Shown: piece by piece, positions 60,451 to 64,000 of the stretch
Numbering within the stretch: the stretch's first letter is position 1
How the letters are laid out: each line of letters starts with the position of its first letter
Assembly: GCA_052326585.1 (NCBI GenBank)
Contig: JBKQLU010000044.1
Location: 62,001-126,000, forward strand
From: JAPLJC01 sp052326585
GTDB lineage: Bacteria; Desulfobacterota; Desulfobaccia; Desulfobaccales; 0-14-0-80-60-11
Reading direction: 5' to 3'
DNA: 64,000 nucleotides
Made by a program: the position numbers and the translations under genes
The notes under the pieces: generated by a model
The model's input: the letters and a program-made list of their open reading frames with translations, nothing else
Databases searched by the model: none
What the model was told of the DNA's origin: nothing

Positions 60451-63400
60451 ATGGACAAATTTCAGATCATCACCTTAACCCCGTCAGGCTTCCCCAATGC
60501 TACGATAGCCATTGCCGGCTGTCGAGCTGACGGATTGGGGGTGTTAGATTTGGAGTATTGCCCGCACGCCCAGGCAGCTAATGAAGCCATCAAGTCCCTC
60601 GCCGGTAACACCAGGAGTTCCTTCGGCGTTAAGTTCGCTGGGAATGATGTGGAACTCATAGAAGAGATCACTTCTAGCCCCCCAGAAAATCTGGACGTTG
60701 TCATCATAGGACGCATCGACCTGGACCAATTAAAGCGGCTCGTAGAAACGCAAAGCTTTAAGGGCTTCAGAGTTTTGCTTGAATGCACGTCATTGTCCGA
60801 GGCTCGCCTTGGAGAAGAGGCAGGGGTTGCGGGAGTTATTGCCAAGGGGCATGAAGCAGGCGGGTGGGTAGCTCAGGAAACCACCTTCATTTTACTCCAG
60901 CAATTTCTCCATAGCCTCTCCATTCCGGTTTGGGCCCAGGGAGGTATAGGTCAACATACGGCCAGTGCCTGTTTTGCTGCGGGAGCGGCCGGGGTGATTT
61001 TGGACAGCCAATTGACCCTCACCCGGGAGTCTCCCCTTCCCGAAGCTATTAAATCGAGAATTGCGAACTTTGATGGCAGTGAAACCATTTGTCTTGGAGA
61101 GACATTGGGAGTACCCTTCCGGGTCTGCTCACGCTTGGGAACTCCGTTGATCAAGGAGTTGCAAGAATTTGAAAAACAACTAACCCGCGAGGGAACCGCT
61201 ACGAGCGAGGGCTTGGCCCAATTCCGCCGCGCCATCGCTTCCCAGGTAGATTGGCAATCTCCGGAAAATAACCTCGTTCTTTTCGGGCAGGATATTGGGT
61301 TCGCAGCTCCTTTGGCCCACAAGTTTGAGACCGTTGGAGGGATTTTAGCAGCCATTCGGCAAACCATCAAAGGCAACTGTCAGGCGGCGGCGACTAACCA
61401 GCCATTGGCCCAAGATTCTCCTTTGGCCCGGTCCCATGGTACCAGCTATCCAATCGTTCAGGGGCCCATGGCCCGGGTAAGTGATAATCCAGCCTTCGTG
61501 GCTGCGGTGGCCAAGGGAGGAGCTTTGCCGTTTGCGGCGGCGGCCTGGATGCAAGCCCCTGAATTAAAGACCTTGCTTCATCAGACCAAAACTCTCTTAA
61601 AAGACCAGGCCTGGGGGGTTGGCTTGTTGGGATTTCTGCCCCAAGAGGTATATTCCGAGCAAATCAAGGTAATCCTCGAGTTTCGGCCTCGTTTTGCTTT
61701 GATCGCCGGCGGACAGACCTATCAAGTTAAGCAATTGGAACAGGCGGATATTGCAACCTACGTTCATATCCCTACGCCAGGATTACTTCGGATGTTCTTG
61801 GCCGAAGGGTTGAGCAGATTTGTCTTTGAAGGTCGCGAGTCCGGCGGGCATGTGGGACCTTTCTGTAGCTTTGTGCTTTTTGAAACAGCGATTAATGTGC
61901 TCTTGGAATCACCCGCGGTTAACAAGGCACCGGAGAATTATCATATCTTGTTCGCCGGCGGCATCCATGATGACTTGTCTGCCGCAATGATCGGAGTCTT
62001 GGCTGGCCAATTGATTGAGCGGGGCATCAAGGTAGGCCTCCAAATGGGTACCGCGTATCTTTTCACCGAGGAAGCGGTGTCCAGTGGAGCCATCGTCCGG
62101 ACTTTCCAGCAAGAAGCCCTGCAATGCAACTCCACCACCTTGCTAGTTTCAAGTCCTGGCCATGCTGATCGTGTCATCGAGACCCCATTCGTCCAGGTTT
62201 TCAACCAGGAAAGATGCTTGCAATCTGCATCAGGTGCCACGGTGGAGGCAATGCGCAACTCCCTGGACCGCATCAAAATAGGGCGATTGCGAATTGCCAC
62301 CAAGGGTATCGCCAGAAATCCTAACCATAAAGATAATCCGCAAACGCCGAAGTTTATCAACCTGAGCGAGAACAAACAGCGGGCGCAGGGGATCTACCTG
62401 ATTGGACAACTGGCTGCCATGCGGAGCCAGGTTGGCACCATTGCTTCCTTGCATCATGACATTTCCACCCTTGGAACAGCTCGAATCGACCAAAGTTGGC
62501 AAGAATGCTCCGAAGCTTATGCGCCTAGCGAGGAATCAGAGCCAGCGGATGTCGCCATTATCGGCATGGCCTGTCTGCTGCCCCGGGCTTCCAACCTTCA
62601 GGCCTACTGGGAAAACATTCTTAATAAGGTTAATGCCATCAAGGAAATTCCTGCCGAGCGTTGGGATTGGCGCCCTTACTATGACCAGGATCGGGCCACC
62701 CGAGACAAAATCTGTTCAAGGTGGGGCGCGTTCATAGATGATATTCCTTTTGATCCAACGGCCTATGGCATGCCCCCCAATTCTCTTTCTTCCATTGAGC
62801 CTTTGCAGCTTCTGACCCTTGAAGTCACCAAATGGGCCTTGGCAGATGCGGGGTATGCAAAACGGCCATTCCGTCGTGACCGCACCTCCGTTGTCCTTGG
62901 GATTAGCGGGTCCGGGGAACTCGCCCAGCTTTACAGCCTCAGGACCGCATTGCCCCAATTCTTCGGGGACCGATCCCGGGATATACTGACCCATTTCGAT
63001 GGGGTCCTGCCAGAATGGACAGAGGACACCTTCCCGGGCATTTTGATGAATGTCGCGGCGGGGCGTATCGCCAATCGGTTCAATCTGGGGGGAGCCAATT
63101 GTACGGTAGATGCAGCCTGCGCATCATCCCTGGCCGCGGCTTACTGGGCGGTGAGGGAGCTGGAAGCCCGGGCCTGTGATATGGCCATTGTGGGTGGTGC
63201 AGATTGCATGCAAAATCCCTTCACCTATATGTGTTTTTCAAAGACCCAGGCCCTGTCGCTTCAGGGAACCTGTAACTCGCTGGATGAAGGCGCAGATGGC
63301 ATCGTGCTTGGTGAGGGAATCACCGTAATGATTTTCAAGCGTCTTGCTGATGCTGAGCGGGACGGCGATCGTATTTATGCGGTCATTAAGGGGGTGGGAG

Positions 63401-64000
63401 CTGCCAGCGACGGGAGGGAAAAGAGCCTTACCGCGCCCAATCGGGAAGGGCAGGTCCGGGCCCTTGAGCGGGCTTATGCCAAGGCTCGCGTATCTCCGGC
63501 CGCGGTGGGACTAATTGAAGCCCATGCAACCGGGACCACGGTGGGCGACCGCATTGAGATTGAGTCCCTCAGTAAAGTTTTCAAAGATGCCGGAGCCGGG
63601 AGCCGGGGTTGCGCCATTGGTTCAATCAAGTCGATGATCGGGCACACCAAATCTTCCGCCGGATTGGCGAGCCTCATCAAGACCACCCTGGCATTGCATC
63701 ATAAAGTTTTGCCGCCGACGCTGGGAGTGGCAAGGCCTAACTCCGTCCTCCTTCTCCCTGATACCCCCTTCTATGTCAATACCGAGTCACGCCCCTGGCT
63801 GAATGCTACGGAGAATCAGCCTCGCAGGGCGGGAGTCAGCGCTTTCGGCTTTGGGGGTACCAATTTCCATGTGGTCCTGGAAGAATATACGAGGAATTAT
63901 CTCGACCAGCAGGGCTGTGCATCATTCCAGGATTGGCCGGTTGAGCTGTTTTTCTGGGAAAGAGGCTCTCGTCAGGAATTGGTGGAAGCCCTCGCTGCTT
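60451..64000 (+). CDS. Type I PKS/PUFA-synthase-like protein: tandem nitronate-monooxygenase-like barrels then ketosynthase (partial)
   Basis: An open frame from the ATG at 60451 to the right edge (1183 codons). Residues about 1-330 and about 360-670 are two FMN-barrel (nitronate monooxygenase/PfaD enoyl-reductase-like) domains. The first has GHEAGGW, with Trp139 where the catalytic-loop His of GxE(A/S)GGH is expected. The second has GRESGGHVGPF with His467. The ketosynthase begins near 699 (ADVAIIGMACLLPRASNLQA) and keeps the triad: Cys890 in DAACASS, His1025 in EAHATGTTVGD, His1065 in MIGHTKSSAG. A KS-to-AT linker (ELFFWERGSRQEL) follows at the end. Later domains are off the window. The pairing with cysC and a sulfotransferase suggests a sulfated lipid or polyketide. 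Confidence 0.85.
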   Translation, partial: MDKFQIITLTPSGFPNATIAIAGCRADGLGVLDLEYCPHAQAANEAIKSLAGNTRSSFGVKFAGNDVELIEEITSSPPENLDVVIIGRIDLDQLKRLVETQSFKGFRVLLECTSLSEARLGEEAGVAGVIAKGHEAGGWVAQETTFILLQQFLHSLSIPVWAQGGIGQHTASACFAAGAAGVILDSQLTLTRESPLPEAIKSRIANFDGSETICLGETLGVPFRVCSRLGTPLIKELQEFEKQLTREGTATSEGLAQFRRAIASQVDWQSPENNLVLFGQDIGFAAPLAHKFETVGGILAAIRQTIKGNCQAAATNQPLAQDSPLARSHGTSYPIVQGPMARVSDNPAFVAAVAKGGALPFAAAAWMQAPELKTLLHQTKTLLKDQAWGVGLLGFLPQEVYSEQIKVILEFRPRFALIAGGQTYQVKQLEQADIATYVHIPTPGLLRMFLAEGLSRFVFEGRESGGHVGPFCSFVLFETAINVLLESPAVNKAPENYHILFAGGIHDDLSAAMIGVLAGQLIERGIKVGLQMGTAYLFTEEAVSSGAIVRTFQQEALQCNSTTLLVSSPGHADRVIETPFVQVFNQERCLQSASGATVEAMRNSLDRIKIGRLRIATKGIARNPNHKDNPQTPKFINLSENKQRAQGIYLIGQLAAMRSQVGTIASLHHDISTLGTARIDQSWQECSEAYAPSEESEPADVAIIGMACLLPRASNLQAYWENILNKVNAIKEIPAERWDWRPYYDQDRATRDKICSRWGAFIDDIPFDPTAYGMPPNSLSSIEPLQLLTLEVTKWALADAGYAKRPFRRDRTSVVLGISGSGELAQLYSLRTALPQFFGDRSRDILTHFDGVLPEWTEDTFPGILMNVAAGRIANRFNLGGANCTVDAACASSLAAAYWAVRELEARACDMAIVGGADCMQNPFTYMCFSKTQALSLQGTCNSLDEGADGIVLGEGITVMIFKRLADAERDGDRIYAVIKGVGAASDGREKSLTAPNREGQVRALERAYAKARVSPAAVGLIEAHATGTTVGDRIEIESLSKVFKDAGAGSRGCAIGSIKSMIGHTKSSAGLASLIKTTLALHHKVLPPTLGVARPNSVLLLPDTPFYVNTESRPWLNATENQPRRAGVSAFGFGGTNFHVVLEEYTRNYLDQQGCASFQDWPVELFFWERGSRQELVEALAA

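Overview
The window looks like a chromosomal segment of a GC-rich Desulfobacterota (deltaproteobacterium), possibly a Desulfobacca-like lineage. This is inferred from PEP-CTERM proteins ending in the VPLPPSLLLLGSGLLG type of sorting signal, c-di-GMP-I-like riboswitches, a PHP-glycosyltransferase fusion, archaeal-type phosphatidylserine decarboxylase and short-spaced operons with overlapping starts. No rRNA or other strong taxonomic marker is present, so the assignment is provisional. Most of the window is GC-rich. The left end (1-3.7 kb) and the stretch 56.8-60.5 kb are visibly AT-richer and look acquired.

Layout. 1-3.7 kb: the end of a LarA-like gene, an MFS transporter, a decayed tyrosine integrase, and a riboswitch-controlled PEP-CTERM gene. 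3.8-13.4 kb: a catabolic block with two TIM-barrel amidohydrolases, hydantoinase/oxoprolinase A and B subunits, an MFS carrier, an MBL hydrolase and a malonyl-CoA-synthetase-like enzyme, plus the remnant of a catalase gene. 13.4-18.4 kb: a lone NMT1/THI5-type binding protein overlapping a membrane adenylate/guanylate cyclase that ends in a PilZ-like domain, then a DedA protein and a PhoB-like regulator. 18.4-28.2 kb: the most unusual locus. A leftward operon encodes an HMA_2-like protein, a protein of eight 22-residue repeats, a P2-type ATPase with an N-terminal HMA_2-like domain, a divergent methionine-adenosyltransferase-like protein and a YtaF/MntP-like exporter. Around it lie a PhoH/PIN protein, two more HMA_2-like proteins, a 37-residue membrane CxxC protein, a DUF5132-like protein and a PadR regulator with a palindrome over its own start.

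28.5-33 kb: methyltransferase, phosphatidylserine decarboxylase and PHP-GT4 fusion (lipid/envelope chemistry). 33-56 kb: mostly housekeeping genes, namely rph-rdgB with an overlapping tRNA-Pro(TGG), mutL-miaA, dppBC, tsaE/CBS/nnrDE, hisHF, rpoH followed by TPR and LolA/LolB-like lipoproteins, mogA-MOSC, and an EF-G-like GTPase. Several dispersed palindromic repeats and one MITE-like element lie between them. 56.7 kb: tRNA-Pro(GGG). After it comes an AT-richer stretch with a second riboswitch-controlled PEP-CTERM gene, a sulfotransferase-like protein, APS kinase and a large polyketide/fatty-acid-synthase-type protein. That last protein has two nitronate-monooxygenase-like barrels and a ketosynthase, and runs off the right edge.

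Regulatory theme: the two PEP-CTERM genes, 55 kb apart, share not only the aptamer-terminator cassette but also about 50 bp of DNA upstream of their promoters. This points to one extracellular-matrix regulon with both transcription-factor and second-messenger control.
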